In this document: piece after piece, positions 44,086 to 56,190 of the stretch
Layout: every line of letters begins with the position of its first letter
Position numbering within the stretch: position 1 is the stretch's first letter
Source of the DNA: Amblyomma americanum
Lineage: Eukaryota; Arthropoda; Arachnida; Ixodida; Ixodidae
NCBI RefSeq assembly: GCF_052857255.1
Contig: NC_135505.1
Coordinates: forward strand, 42,743,520-42,807,519
Direction: 5' to 3'
Length of the DNA: 64,000 bases
Position numbers and translations under genes: made by a program
Notes under the pieces: generated by a model
Database searches by the model: none
Told to the model about the DNA's origin: nothing
The model's input: only the letters and a program-made list of their open reading frames with translations

Positions 44086-47000
44086 CTTCGCGTGGGGAGA
44101 AAAAAAAAGAATCAACATAAGGTGATGTCACTTTCGCCGGTCTCAACAAGGCAAAGCAAACTTCGAAAAAGTTCAAGTCTACACAAATTCTTTCAAAGCA
44201 TCTAGAGCAGCGGCGAATGAGAGAAGAGTATATTCATCTTAAGGCAAATATCGCTGCCAAGTATGTCGCAGAGTAAAGAGCACAAAAACACGGGCTCGAA
44301 GACAAAATCAAATATACATACACCTGAAGAAATCTGCTACGTTATGTTCCGCCTCGATTCAATCAAACTGTGGCGAAAAGTTGTGCAGGAAATGCGTCGA
44401 TAAATCTCTTGCGTTTATTTAAAAATCTAATGAAAAGAATCAATTTATTTCTTTATTTTTCACCTAGAATCTCTGAAAGCCGGAATACACTGCGGAAGGA
44501 AGTGGAATGAATTACGGAAATCCTAATATATAACACTTTAACGCGGCATTGCAACTGGAGGAAAAAAACAATTTAGGACGAAATAACCAAATAGAAGTCC
44601 CTGTGAATAAACATGATTTTCAATGGCAAATTTGAACAACCGTGCATAGTTTCTTGTGGCGTTTGAGGTTTAGAGGTGGGTCCATTGGTTAGTTTTGTTA
44701 AATATAAACGTTTAAAAAAACGCGTTATATCGACAAATAGGCAGATATACTTTATGAATGCGACATCTGCGAGACGAAATGTGCGATGTTTCAGTAGAAG
44801 GGCTTGTTTAACGACGGTGATTGTGAGGATTTAATTTTCCAAGTATTCATATTCGAGACAATTTTCTTGCTAAGAAAAGACAGAAAACGTTCAAACTAGC
44901 TTTGATTAATGACACACTGAGTAAACGAGAGAAGTTACTAAGTCTATACCACGCGCTGCAATTTTGCTTACTATAAAACTCGCAAGCGATATTTAAAACA
45001 GGTTTTCCATACCGGGCACGCATATTTAAATCAACAGTTTTACGGAGGAAGGTGCTATAAAAAAATTATGCCTTAAATATCTAATCACGCGAGTGGAAAC
45101 GCTGACAATCGGGTTACGCGCATTTGGTAGGGTAGCATACCGGCTATGTAAACACGTAATTATCTGCAGGACCTTCCTTGTTCTAGTGGGAAGCCCTGTT
45201 TGGTAGTTTAAAACGTGAGTGGAAACAAAAGTGGTATTACTGGGAGTTCTCTTTGGTTAGCACTTATTAAGATAAATTTGCAGTTTTCAGATATAGATTC
45301 AGTCGGATATTTTGTTGGTGGCCAAATGAATTTGGATGGAGTTGAAATTTAAAGAATTTATTCCGTAAATTATGCAGTCATCATTAAAATTGACTGAGAA
45401 GAATTGATGTGGTCAAATCAAGGCATTAATGTAAATAAGCGATGGTAAAGGTCCTAACTCCTAAAACTGATGTACCGATGTGCAAACTATCAAAGGAGTA
45501 ATTACAGCTATTAGGATATGCAAATTGCGTAAGAAAAATTGTAGATGTATGCTAAAAGCTTGAGGTCACTGTTTCAATTGCTAACGTTTAATCAAAGTAG
45601 TCGATATTTGACAACCTTCAATAAGGAGGCGGTAACAAGGAGGTAGTCACTGTCCCTTCACTCAAACGTTGTGCGTTTAAATGCATTGTGAGCAGTTTCC
45701 CACGTCTTACTGCCCGTAGAACTGGAATTTAACTCAGTTATCATGGGATAGCACGTCCTTATGTGCACAAAGCACAATGTGAGAACTGCGTGATTTTATA
45801 AAGCTAATGACCTTAATTGACACGGCTGATCAGTTCCAAGCCATGCCTGTTATATACATACTCTAGCAGCAGTTTAAAAAAATATCAGCAGGCAGAAGCT
45901 ATGCTGCATCGACCTTGGATATATTTATTGTGCAGACACGGCTGGTGTTCTCAACAGATTTCTAGTTCTTTTCGCGTTAATTTTTTAAACATACAAATTT
46001 AAAGTATTTCGTGTAAGCCGTAGAAAGGTTTAATATGTACAAATTATGCAATTTATAAAAGTGATAATCAAAACCGGTGTTTAATTCTCCGGAAGTTATA
46101 AGAAGACGTTGCCTGCTCAAACGCTATTTCTTTAAGGACTCTTAGCATTTTATACCTAACAACATTTTTCGCATTTTCTATTAGTCGAGGCGATACAAAA
46201 ATGAGGAATACAATTTCAGCGTCAGTATCTGCAGGTTTTGTCTGACGTGGACACTGAAAGATTCATTCACGACACTATCGCACAGGAGATTCTAGAAACA
46301 AGGCGCCTGAAAGATGAAAATTGTGTGCTTGTTGTTCCAGCTATATCTAATCACGCATTAAAAAGGCGTTGTCTCTTAGGCGACTGATACCAAACAGAGT
46401 TTTCTTGACGTTCGTGGGGTCTGGTCGCCAGTATTTCTTCTTTCGTTCTACAAAGTTAGCTATATGGTGAGGCATAATTAGCTAACTTTTTAATTGTTGC
46501 CTTCGGAAAGAAGTTGCTTCCAGAAGTTGTAAACCGTCTTGAATCGCCGCAGAATGAAATGCTTGTACCTGTTGCTTAGATTGCTTTAATTAAAAAAAAA
46601 AGAACTGCCACATAATCGGAGTGCTACTTAACAGCCCAACTACACGCCCTCAAAGGACAAAATCCGCCCATCTACAGAGCTCGATGCCCTACGAAGATCT
46701 GTCCTGGGAGTGGCTTTGTGATATGCGTCAGCAGCCGTTAACGTGTAGCAGAAATGCAGCTCCCTCCACTTTCTAAAGCAGTAGGTTGCGAACGGAAGTG
46801 AGCAATACAACTAGAGATTTTTATCCACGGGTACCGTCACAATATTTAGCCGCCTGTCATCGGCAGGCCTTGAGAATCTAATGCTGTGCAATAGACGCAC
46901 AGCTGATTCTTAGCTTTCATGCGCATCACAGTCTTCTACTAAGAGAGACGCTTCTGCATGATTAGAGGCAGGCGTTGTTAATTGCATCATTCAACACACA

Positions 47001-47914
47001 ATTGCGTCATATTCCTTGGGTTTCTTTTTATCTTTGTATCTTCTACTCCTTTAATAATTCTTTTTCTTACCGAAATGTCCATGTGTCGACCTGTTGCGAG
47101 ACAGCTACGGTGCGTTTGCTTTATTTTTAACTAGCACTGACCGCTATGCAGCCAAGAACGTAGTGTGGCTTGAACAGTGAAAGGGCGCTCGTCTCTAGAG
47201 CTATGCCATAAATCAAGTGTCACACTGTATCCTGGAGAACTTTCAGGGATGACACGGAGAGCTAAGGCTGCAAGAAAGTGACTATACCACGGACGGTGTA
47301 TAGCATAGAATTTCGCGTCAGCGAGGATAAGGAGTGGAAATAAGCAAAACAACGGTACAGTTGTGGGGTGTGTCTGTATTCGTGTAGAAGCATTTCTGGT
47401 GCTTAGGCACACCAGGAAACGAAACGATGCTATCAGTCATCTATGCGTCTATCACACTGCAAACGGATTTCTTACCTTAAAAATCACGTATGGCGATGTT
47501 CTATGCCGACGTGTTTCAGAAATTACGACATTCCTCAGAAATTCGATACCCATATTCAGAAGTCTGCCGACGAGTTTCTTAACTGTAACTAATTCACTGA
47601 CACCTTTGATCAATACTTCGTACATGAAGACCTCAATCATGCACAGAAAGGAAGCAACTTCAGTATAATTCGATTTAATGTAAGCAAATGCAAATATGTG
47701 CCCTTGAATTGTTGCCATATAATCTTCCTCTTGTCCACAACCCCATCTATGACGTTCCTATCGACCTATGCAAAGGTTAAATATCTTGCTGTTCATCTTT
47801 GCAATCAACATACGTGAGATATACACATTTCGCATATATCATCCCTCACCAAAAACGCTCTACATTCAGAAAACTTTATCTCTACCGTGAAAGCATGTGA
47901 ACCCGCTACTACGA
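44086..47914. other. No gene seen (intron or intergenic)
   Basis: AT-rich, stops in all frames. If exons D and E belong to one gene, this is part of a large intron. Confidence 0.45.
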
Positions 47915-48930
47915 ATCATTATCATCATCACTGTGATCATCAGCCTGACTACACCCACTGCAGGGCAAAGGCCTTTCCTATGTCTCTACAATTAACCCTG
48001 CCCTTTGCCAGCTTCGCCCACCCTATGGCGGCAAACTTCTTAATAACGTCCGCCTACCTAACCTTCTGCCGCTCCCTGCTACGCTTGCCTTCTCTGGAAT
48101 CCACTCCGTTACCGTTAAGGACTAGCGGTTCTCAAGCCTTCGCATTACATGCCCTGACCAAGCCCATTTCTTCCTCCTGATGCCGACTAGGATGCAACTG
48201 ACCCGCATTTGTTTCCTTACACATTCTGCCCGCTTGCGGTCTCTTAACGTCACACCTATCATTTTGGCTTGATTTGATTTGATTTATTACCATAAAAGCT
48301 GCAGGAGCTCGAACAAAGGTGAGAAATAGTTCACTTGACGAGGTTCAAGCCCCTATGTACAAGGCATACAACGGTTGTACAACGTATTTACATATATAGT
48401 GCTAAATTTAAGGACAAGTTTCATACAGTATGTAGGTGTGCAAAGCCACTGCATGAACTGAAGATAACATAATCAATTAAGAATATTGCATTTTCATGTC
48501 GGCATGCTAATATTTTCTAAATTGATAGAATGACTTTGCACATAGTTAAGCAACGATGGAAGGGAATACTGTAACATTTGAGGGCTAAACTTTTTACGTA
48601 AGAGAGGAACCTTCCAAATTTCTGGAGACCGAGATGCACCCTACCTTCCCATAAGGTTAAGTTTGCTAGGGATGGAATAGTTTTTCCCTATAAATAGTTT
48701 TGGTTTCTATAGCCTACTGCATTGTACCCTTTCGTTTGCTTCTACGTTTATGCCCCGTAGGCGAGTACCGGTAAGTACCGGGCGAGTACCGGTAATAATT
48801 GCAAACTGCCGTTCATGATCTAAGAGAACCTGAAATTTGCGGTCTACCCCGAATCATTAGTTTGCTTAATATTATAGGTATCCCCTTTCTGGTCTCAGAA
48901 ACAACCGTATGCGTCGTTTGATTGACTGAA
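47915..48930 (-). mobile_element. RTE-type LINE 3' fragment with insertion
   Basis: Minus copy of the LINE seen at 24632-25978: begins with a tail ATCATTATCATCATCACTGT, then the reversed 3' coding region. The match stops near 48263 and resumes near 48716, so 48264-48715 is an insertion. Confidence 0.75.
48264..48715 (-). mobile_element. Retroposon fragment inserted in LINE
   Basis: Begins GATTTGATTTGATTTATTAC, as from a reversed tailed retroposon, and interrupts the RTE copy. It resembles the segment at 28210-28690. Confidence 0.45.
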
Positions 48931-49019
48931 GCAGATGAGAACAGGGCCACTAGATTCACTTCTCAGTCATATTTTTCCGATATCAGCATATCATCTTTAA
49001 AACTAAAGTCCAATCTGCA

Positions 49020-49989
49020 TACATCATCGTCGTCACATTGCTAGTTTATGATTGTTTCTCAAGTTTTTTATTCGAACCTACGACGAAAACCTTATAATTT
49101 CGCATCCACACGGCCATTGCCCACACAAATACATTTTCTTCGTCATTCTCCCCTCCGACTACTCTGCTGCTGGAACCGCCTTTGACGAAAACTTGGTGCA
49201 TCACTTGTACATCACTATTTCCTGACCTCATTACATGTGCGTGTTCTTGATGGAATTTTTTGTAGATTTAACACGCTCCAAAGAGATTATTTGATTGTAT
49301 GTTTTTTTCCTTCCTATATGCCGCGCACAATTTATAAAGCTCTTATAAAGACCATATAAATTGATATATACAACCCTTATAAAGCGCCTATAAAGAGACC
49401 TCTTAAGCATTGAATAAAAATTCTCGTGTGGTTTCGCTAAGTAGCGTTCGCCAATTGCTGATTTCAAATGGCTTCCACCGATATGTCATCGGCTGCTGCC
49501 GTATACACGGTGTTTTACCTCAGGATTTCCAGAAATTTTAAGTTTAATGCTTTTTCAGTTAGAAGTTTTCTTGGCGGAGCATCGTCAGTGGTGCGGTACA
49601 TTAGAATACAGAAATATGTCCTAATTAGCAGGCGGCTTCAATATGACAGAATAGTTAACTATTCTGACGTACTAAACCGCTCAAAATGCTGTGACGAAAT
49701 AAGCACCGTACTCAAAAAGCTTATTTTATAAGTTGTGGAAAGTCTTAGGTAGAGCAGGTGTATCTCGCAACCACCGCAAGCGCAGAATCTCGTCATAGAT
49801 GAAGCTCCGGAGGTGATAAGGTTTTGCTTCTAGAGAGTGGGTCAATGTGCTCTCCAGCAGTATTGCTATCACGCGGAAGAGGTTTTTTTTTATTTGGCAG
49901 CCTTTCTTTCTAGACACGCAAAAAAAAAACAATGTACATGACATCTGGTTGCGAATATTTCATTTTGCTGTTTTCGAAGGCGATCTGCA
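49020..49989. other. No gene seen
   Basis: AT-rich, no recognised repeats. Confidence 0.45.
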
Positions 49990-50107
49990 ACTTCACAATG
50001 GGCAGTTTTTTCTGGGGTTCTTTAACGTGCACCTAGGGTTCTTTAACGTGCACTGACATCGCACACAGTACATGGGCCTATAGAACTTTGGCTTTCTCAA
50101 AATTCGA
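49990..50107 (-). repeat. SINE-related fragment with internal duplication
   Basis: GGGTTCTTTAACGTGCAC occurs twice (50015-50053), then CTGACATCGCACACAGTACA; the same unit as in the full SINE at 54637-54894. Confidence 0.65.
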
Positions 50108-50345
50108 CCGTCCCGGCCACCTAAGGCCAACCCAGCGCTGGCCTTGTAGTAGAGCATCCGCATTGCATTCGGGAGGTGCTGGGTTCGATCCTCAGTGCCA
50201 ACGGGTGCCCACCGGTTCTCGAATGGGTACAAGATTTCCTCAGGCCTGGCGCTCTGCTTCCTTGGGTGAGATGCTTGGGAAAAGGGTCTTGACCACAGTT
50301 TCCTTGACGGATCAGAGATAAGTTCTGCCGTCAAGCAACGTTAAA
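50108..50345 (+). repeat. tRNA-derived SINE, plus copy
   Basis: Aligns with 1-180: GAGCATCCGCATTGCATTCG, GGTTCGATCCTCAGTGCC, GAATGGGTACAAGATTTCC, GAGATGCTTGGGAAAAGGGT. Confidence 0.75.
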
Positions 50346-50499
50346 TCCACCTCGTATGGTAGAAGCCCATTTGTGGCTCTTTTTTTTTTCTCACGAAGTC
50401 GGACAGCCCGAAAAACCTGACTTGCCCAGGACCGCAGTGATACTCTGAATCGCTTCTGACGAAGCACCTTAGTGTTGAACTTGACGCTGGTTAGAGCTT

Positions 50500-50760
50500 A
50501 CGTGCCTTGAGTCGAACCCTTCACTTGGGAATGACACACGAACCCCCTTTGCAGGCTGAGTTGTCCCAATGAGGGGCTGCGGGGTATGCGGAGCCTCCTC
50601 CAAGTACACACCCCTGAAGAAGCCGGGCGCCGGGCCGGGGTTGGCTTGTACCCATTTTTACCGGTGGGTGTCCGGCGGTGGGTTTCTAACCAACCACCTC
50701 CCGCAGCCGAAGCGGATGACCAGACCACTAGGCCGTAACCACTGAGTGATCGCGGCGGGC
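50500..50760 (-). repeat. tRNA-derived SINE, minus copy
   Basis: Reverse complement of the same family: TTGTACCCATTTTTACCGGT, ACCACCTCCCGCAGCCGAAG, ending CACTGAGTGATCGCGGCGGG. Two SINEs face each other within 650 bp and could fold in a transcript. Confidence 0.7.
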
Positions 50761-51067
50761 CGAAGGTAGCGAAGTGGTGAAGGATATCAGCTTTCCTTAG
50801 ACCGTGGTAACTTCTACGCTTTCAGCCCTATTGGAGCCGTTGTTATTGTCTCAATACAGCGAAGGGTGAGTTTCGAGCGGCGTTCATTATGAGAATGCTA
50901 CTTGCTTAGTTTCACACCAGAAATGGACCTTTGCCAAATAATACCACTGCAGACTGAGCCAGCAGAAGAAAACTATCATGCAAGTTTGAGCAGTTCAAAC
51001 TGCTTGGGTTGGGTCAGCCACGTGTCTTAGCTATCGCTACATTTCATATAGCAGTATATATTTTGTC

Positions 51068-51175
51068 ATCATGAATCTGAGTTCTGAGATGGCAGATAAG
51101 AGACACTTTACCATTCAGAGTGCCTTGATGTATGAAGGAAAAAAAAGGAACGCCGACCAAAAGGTTGAAGAAGAA
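51068..51175 (+). repeat. Direct repeat copy 1
   Basis: CATCATGAATCTGAGTTCTG to ACCAAAAGGTTG; repeated at 51344-51447 with few changes. The two copies precede the two palindromes. Confidence 0.85.
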
Positions 51176-51271
51176 AACCAGCGCAAAAGACGAAGACACA
51201 GGAACAAGGAACACAGGACAACGCTGGTCCTGTGTTCCTTGTTCCTGTGTCTTCGTCTTTTGCGCTGGTTT
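51175..51271. repeat. Perfect 44-bp palindrome arms
   Basis: Arms 51175-51218 and 51228-51271 are exact reverse complements around a 9-base centre (CAACGCTGG). The arms contain AGCGCAAAAGACGAAGACAC. Confidence 0.96.
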
Positions 51272-51424
51272 CCTTCTCCGACCAAAAGGTTGTTGTTTAA
51301 AACGAAAACGTTTCGGCTTCCATACGGAAGCCATACGGTCTGTCATCATGAATCTGAGTTCTGAGATGGCAGGTAAGAGACACTTTACCGTTCAGAGTGC
51401 CTTGATGTATGAAGAAAAAAAAAT

Positions 51425-51554
51425 GGAACGCCGACCAAAAGGTTGTTGTTTAAAACGAACACGTTTCGGCTTCCATACGGAAGCCTTCCGTATGGCTTCC
51501 GTATGGAAGCCGAAACGTCTTCGTTTTAGACAACAACCTTTTGGTCGGCGTTCC
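51425..51554. repeat. 61-bp palindrome arms
   Basis: Arms 51425-51485 and 51494-51554 match at 59 of 61 positions around TTCCGTAT. Each arm contains GACCAAAAGGTTGTTGT and ACGTTTCGGCTTCCATACGG. Confidence 0.95.
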
Positions 51555-51791
51555 TTTTTTTTTCTTCATACATGAATCTTCTACCCGACCAGACGAGTTT
51601 TCGTCAGACTTTAGATTTCAGAGTGCCTTGAAATTTTCAAATACAGGCATCTAAGAAGGAGATTCTGGGGTTACGGACAATGCTATCTGCCTGGGGACAT
51701 GTACTGTCTTGGTGGTGAGATTTGTTTTCGTGCCGCAATGCCAACTTGAGCAATGTCGTCATTGCTTGGAAATAAAGAAAATGTCTCCTAC

Positions 51792-52112
51792 CTCCTCCGG
51801 GGATGAGTATTCCCTTCTGCATTACACCAGGAGAGGTAAGTGTAGAAGGTCGGTCCTGCGCTGTACGAACTCTCACGCTCACTTTAGTGCACGCCTTGAG
51901 CTTTTTGCAAGTGATGCTGGTCTGTTCCGGGCCAATGATGGAGTTGCGGCACGTGCCGAACCGGTATTGTCGACGTGCGCCGCTTCTGTGGTTCTCGTTG
52001 ATGAAGTCAATCAAGTAAGAGTCGAAACAACCTCTCGGTCGTGTCCAATTCAGGGTGAAGTAGTCAGTACCTATGGCTGCCAGCTTCAGGTCGACCACGT
52101 CACGAGGCTCAG
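51792..52112 (-). CDS. FN3-like exon D
   Basis: Acceptor CTTGCAG, 321 bp (107 residues), donor GTAGGA, phase 1 at both ends. Reads EPRDVVDLKLAAIGTDYFTL, then NWTRPRGCFDSYLIDF, Cys residues at CRN, TCKKLKAC, and VSVRVRTAQDRPSTLTSPG. The Trp of strand B, the FDSY motif of strand C and the final V-x-V-R-T strand are FN3 hallmarks; the paired Cys pattern C-(n)-TC-(n)-C is shared with exons A and C and suggests disulphides outside the cell. Confidence 0.8.
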
Positions 52113-53489
52113 CTGCAAGTTGATGATCACATAAGCAATTAAGCATACATACAATGTTGCCCATTGAGAAACCGATTTTTTAGTGTCCAAATTTGCAAGA
52201 AATAATTAGTGGATGGCCTTTAGATAAAAATTGATGTAGCAGCTAATTCCGCGCGTCTGCTTTTACTCGTGCAACAATTGCAAGGAACCAGAAAAAAATG
52301 CAGGCTTTTTGAAAACTGCTTATTTAAGCGTAACTTTGCAAGAATGATGCTCCAAAAACATTGATAATCGAGTTAAGCTAACGAGAATTCATTTACACTT
52401 TATACTTACACGATGAACATCCCCTTTTATTAAAACAAAGAAGACCACCGATGCAGCTTGTCAACCTTGTGAATCTGTTTTACCCTTTGCTGCCCAACGG
52501 ACGGATTTCGGGGCATAAGTTAACAAGCCGTGTACTCTTTATAATACTATACAGAACTTTGATACAAATGTTGATGTCAGTATGCTCTCAACCAACGTTT
52601 TCAGATCTAAATATTTGGTGTACTGTTCGCAAGCTGTGTAGAATAAGTAGATGGTACTTATGTACAGCTTCCAGCTAGAATCGAAAAAGTCTGCGACCAT
52701 AAATTTTCGGCAAAGTTTGGTGTGAAATAAGACAGCTGTGGAATAAAAAGCAGTTATTCTCTTTGGACCATCCTGGTGGTTAGAAGCTTTCACTTTGGCC
52801 TTTCAAAGAACTCGGACTGACTGTACAAAATAACACCAATTTTCTGCAATAGAAGGGACATCTGGGCTATTTGGTACGGTGGCATAATGACATCACATCT
52901 TTAGCGCTGTTTGTTTATTATGGCCCATTTTTTCTAAGTGGCATGAAGCTGGTTTTGCAAAATCTAAGCGGGGCTGGCTTTAGTGTGCATGTGTGTTTTG
53001 AATAAAGATAGATTAGGGAGAATAAAGTGGCGCTTCTAGAAGGCTACCCCGGTTATTTTTTTTATATCAGAATGCAAAACATTATAGTCCTCCAAAACAC
53101 GTTTAATGTTTTTAACACTCCCTCTCTCCTCCTATGCTAGGCAAAAACGATCTCCTCAGTGATGCTTGATTCTATACTGAATTATCTTACACCTTTTACT
53201 TAAGGATTTCAATTTCTAATTTTCGAGCTCTGTATGGAAGCGATGTTTTTTTTTTGTCTCTACGTAGCGGACAGGGTGGTTTCACGTATTTTGCTCTAGG
53301 GTCGTTTCTTTAGTTTGCCTAAGATTGAAGCAGCAGCGCCATCTCAAGTGCTGCGCGCTAAGCAGCTTCTTGATCGCCAGCTGTTTCATGGACTGCACAC
53401 GGGATAGCGCTGCTCTTCGAAGCGGAACAGACGGCATGAGTCGCTTGCGTTGGGCTGCCTGTAACTGCTTTCGCTGTTAAACATCATAC
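52113..53489 (-). other. Intron of the FN3 gene
   Basis: AT-rich, no exon or repeat recognised. Confidence 0.5.
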
Positions 53490-53816
53490 CTTTTCCGGCA
53501 AAGTAGATACCCCGTAGTGTGGCTCCAGCAGAGGTGCGTTCGTTCGGCACATTCCTGTGGGTATGCACCGTGACGCTCACATTTCCGCACGTCTCGATCT
53601 GCCCACAAGTCAATCGCGTCTGATCACGATGGATGATGGTACCGTTTCGGCACCACCCCACATGATGATAACCGCCGCTGGTGCTTCCACTGTTACTCTC
53701 GTATTCGCTGACCTTGACAATGTAATAGTCAAAGCGGCTCTTTGGTCGCTGCCATGTCACGGTAAAGGAGTCGGTAGTGGCCTCTACCAAATGGAGGTTG
53801 GTCACATCGGTAAGCA
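53490..53816 (-). CDS. FN3-like exon C
   Basis: Acceptor ATCGCAG, 327 bp (109 residues), donor GTATGA, phase 1-1. TDVTNLHLVEATTDSFTVTW, RPKSRFDYYIVKV, WCRNGTIIHRDQTRLTCGQI, ETCGNVSVTVHT, ERTSAGATLRGIYFAGK. Same Cys layout and last-strand motif as A and D; one or two N-glycosylation sites (NGT, NVS). Confidence 0.85.
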
Positions 53817-54339
53817 CTGCGATGGGAAATTGAAACCGCTTGAGGCTGAGGGTCACTCTCTTGCATATAACAAGAGTTTACGTGCAATTTGCATCTTGGA
53901 ACTGAGAGTCATGTGAGTGAAAATTATACGCCTACAATTTTATTACAGCTGAAAAATTTATAGGCTTTATATTACTTTTCAAAACTCGAATACTCTGTTT
54001 ATGTACCGCATTTGGTCGAATGTTCAGGGGAATCCCACAAGGTGGAGTAAATCTCTAATAAGCCGTTTGACTGTAGTCGTTTGGCTGCGCTTGGGTGCCT
54101 GCCAGTGTATAATTACTCCCTTATTACTGTCCCAATGTTTATGGGCGTAAAATATTTTTACCCATCGCTCTCTTGAGTCTCAATCGTCCACCACCCCGAA
54201 ACCAAAAAGTAGACGCTTGATGTGACTCAGAAAACATTGTTTTTGAATAAATTGGCAATATTTAGTAGACCCAGTTGTTCAATTTTAAATTTCCTTAAGG
54301 TTGAAAATTTGTTCCCTCGGTTAGGATTGCAAATAGTGA
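53817..54339 (-). other. Intron of the FN3 gene
   Basis: Contains the interspersed repeat shared with 16255-16375; no exon. Confidence 0.45.
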
Positions 54340-54636
54340 TCTCGGACATGTGAGGCAAATAAGAAAGAAGGGACTAAAAATTAATAGGCAGAAAACAAAG
54401 CATTGTTGAACGGTCTCCGACGGGAATAGAATTTTATGATATGCAGTGAAGCGTTTGAAGTGGTAAGGTAGTAAATACACATTGGGTAGTTTGCTACGGT
54501 AGATCAGCGTCGTTAGAGTCGAATAAGGTGTAGAATAAGAATGGAGTGGAGCGAAATTGACAGGTACGTTTAGATTACGAACGATGTTTTACGAATATTC
54601 ATTAAGAAAAAGATATACAGGCTGTCCCAGCTAACT

Positions 54637-54894
54637 GGTTTGGTTCATGGGTTTAGAGGGGGGGGGGGGGGGGGGGTTGACGTCCGAAAGCGACTCAGAC
54701 TATGAGAGACGCCGTAGTGAAGGGCTCCGTGAATTTCGACCACCTGGGGTTCTTTAAAGAGCACTGACATCGCACAGTACACGGGCCTCTAGAATTTCGC
54801 CTCCATCAAAATTCAACCGCCGCGGCCGGGATCAAACCCGCGTCTTTCGGGCCAGCAGCTAGCCGAGCGCCATAACCACTCAGCCACCGCGGCG
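54637..54894 (-). repeat. tRNA-derived SINE with target duplication
   Basis: Reversed SINE: CGACTCAGACTATGAGAGAC, CACCTGGGGTTCTTTAAAGA, GGGATCAAACCCGCG (B box) and GCCGAGCGCCATAACCACTC (A box). A 16-bp target duplication GCTGTCCCAG(C/A)TAACT lies at 54621-54636 and 54895-54910. A run of 19 G at 54658-54676 is included. Confidence 0.85.
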
Positions 54895-54974
54895 GCTGTC
54901 CCAGATAACTTTCAACAAGGCTTAAAAATATGCCGATGCACTCTAAACGACACGACTAAATGCATGTTCATTTA

Positions 54975-55068
54975 AGCGAAAATAGCGCAAAAGACGAGGA
55001 CAACCAGGAAAGAAGCGCTGGTCCTGTTTTCTTTCCTTGTTGTCCTCGTCTTCTGCCCTATTTTCGCT
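54975..55068. repeat. Hairpin related to the 51.2-kb palindrome
   Basis: Arms of about 40 bp (AGCGAAAATAGCGCAAAAGA and, at the other side, TCTTCTGCCCTATTTTCGCT) match with few changes; the middle CGCTGGTCCTG is shared with 51222-51232. Confidence 0.85.
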
Positions 55069-56190
55069 CTAGTATGCATCACCAACTCACACGTCTTGCC
55101 ATCGTGTTAAATGCATGTTGCTGGCTATTTTTGAAACAGGTCACACTATTTTTTCAATTCTCCTTAACTGCATAATCAGTCGTTATGAATGGCTACTAAC
55201 ATGTTTAACAGATCATTCAGCCGGTTGTGCAGCCGCTTAAAAGTGACAGGGTTGCGATGAAGGCGTTGCGAGTCCGATTTAGGCCAGCGGTATACTTTTC
55301 TCGCAGCGGTTTATGATATCGAGAAGCAGAAGCTTATTGCTTCGGCTGGCTTAAATCATATAGCCAGCGCCTGCTTCATAACCCTGTCACCTCCAGGGCG
55401 GCACCACACCCGGCTGAATGACCTGTTCCATTGTAAGCGAAATATTTCAGACCACCGCAATTGCGGCGCGCAAGCGGGCAGGTCACGTTGCATTTTTTTT
55501 TTAATTTTCCGCGGGCATCTGGAGTGAGCGGCAAAAACTAACAAGTTCTGGAAAGATATAAACTCCATTGGGACGATTTGTGGCTGTTCAAAAACTTTTT
55601 AATTTAGATTCTCTGCCTAACTTCTTTGTATGAAGGTTACATTACTTAGGCTTATTATTCAATTAAGCAGAATACAAAAAATAATGTTGCTTGCTCCATG
55701 CAATAGCCAGCAAAACGCGTCCCAGCGCGTCGCCTTAAAAAGCAATGGCATAATTTTAAACCTTCGAAGAAATTAGCCGGGACACCCTGTACAACAGCTG
55801 CATCTTTCCTGTACTCATCTAGAGGGCAGAAATATACGGGTTAAGGAAAACCGTAGTGGTTATATTGAGGACAACACAGGGAGCTATGAGAAGAAAATAA
55901 TAGGTGTAGTGTTAACAGACAGGAAGAGAGAAATTAATGACATATTAGCAGAGATCACTAAGAATGAAGGCATGGGCGGGGCATGTATTATGAGCGGTAT
56001 TGAAAGGATGATGTTCAAAGAAAACTGACTGGATTCGAAGACGAGGCAAGGATAGCAAGGGCAGCGGAAGGTCGGGAGAGCGGTTGAGATTAGATGAGGT
56101 TGGTGGGGAGGAGTCCATAGAAGGCACAGAAGAAGGTTAATTGTGATTTGGGAGAGGCTTCTGTCCTGAAGTGGGTGCAGTTAGGCAAAT

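Larger units (their letters stand above)
54618..55789. mobile_element. TA-flanked inverted-repeat element inside the LINE
   Basis: Ends CAGGCTGTCCCAGCTAACT (left) and, reversed, CAGGGTGTCCCGGCTAAT (right), flanked by TA at 54616-54617 and 55790-55791. Removing it and one TA restores continuous LINE sequence. TA duplication is the Tc1/mariner signature; there is no transposase inside. It contains the SINE at 54637-54894 and a hairpin at 54975-55068. Confidence 0.75.
54340..56190 (+). mobile_element. Old RTE-type LINE copy, split by a TA-flanked element
   Basis: LINE sequence (ATAGGCAGAAAACAAAGCAT, GGTGTAGAATAAGAATGGAG) runs to 54617 and resumes at 55790 (CAACAGCTGCATCTTTCCTG, GAGGACAACACAGGGAGCTA) to its 3' end near 56190. 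All frames are broken. Confidence 0.7.

Noticed and set aside
51132..51575. 147-codon open frame
   Set aside because: Runs through both palindromes and repeated sequence; open because repeats lack stops in this phase, with no domain.
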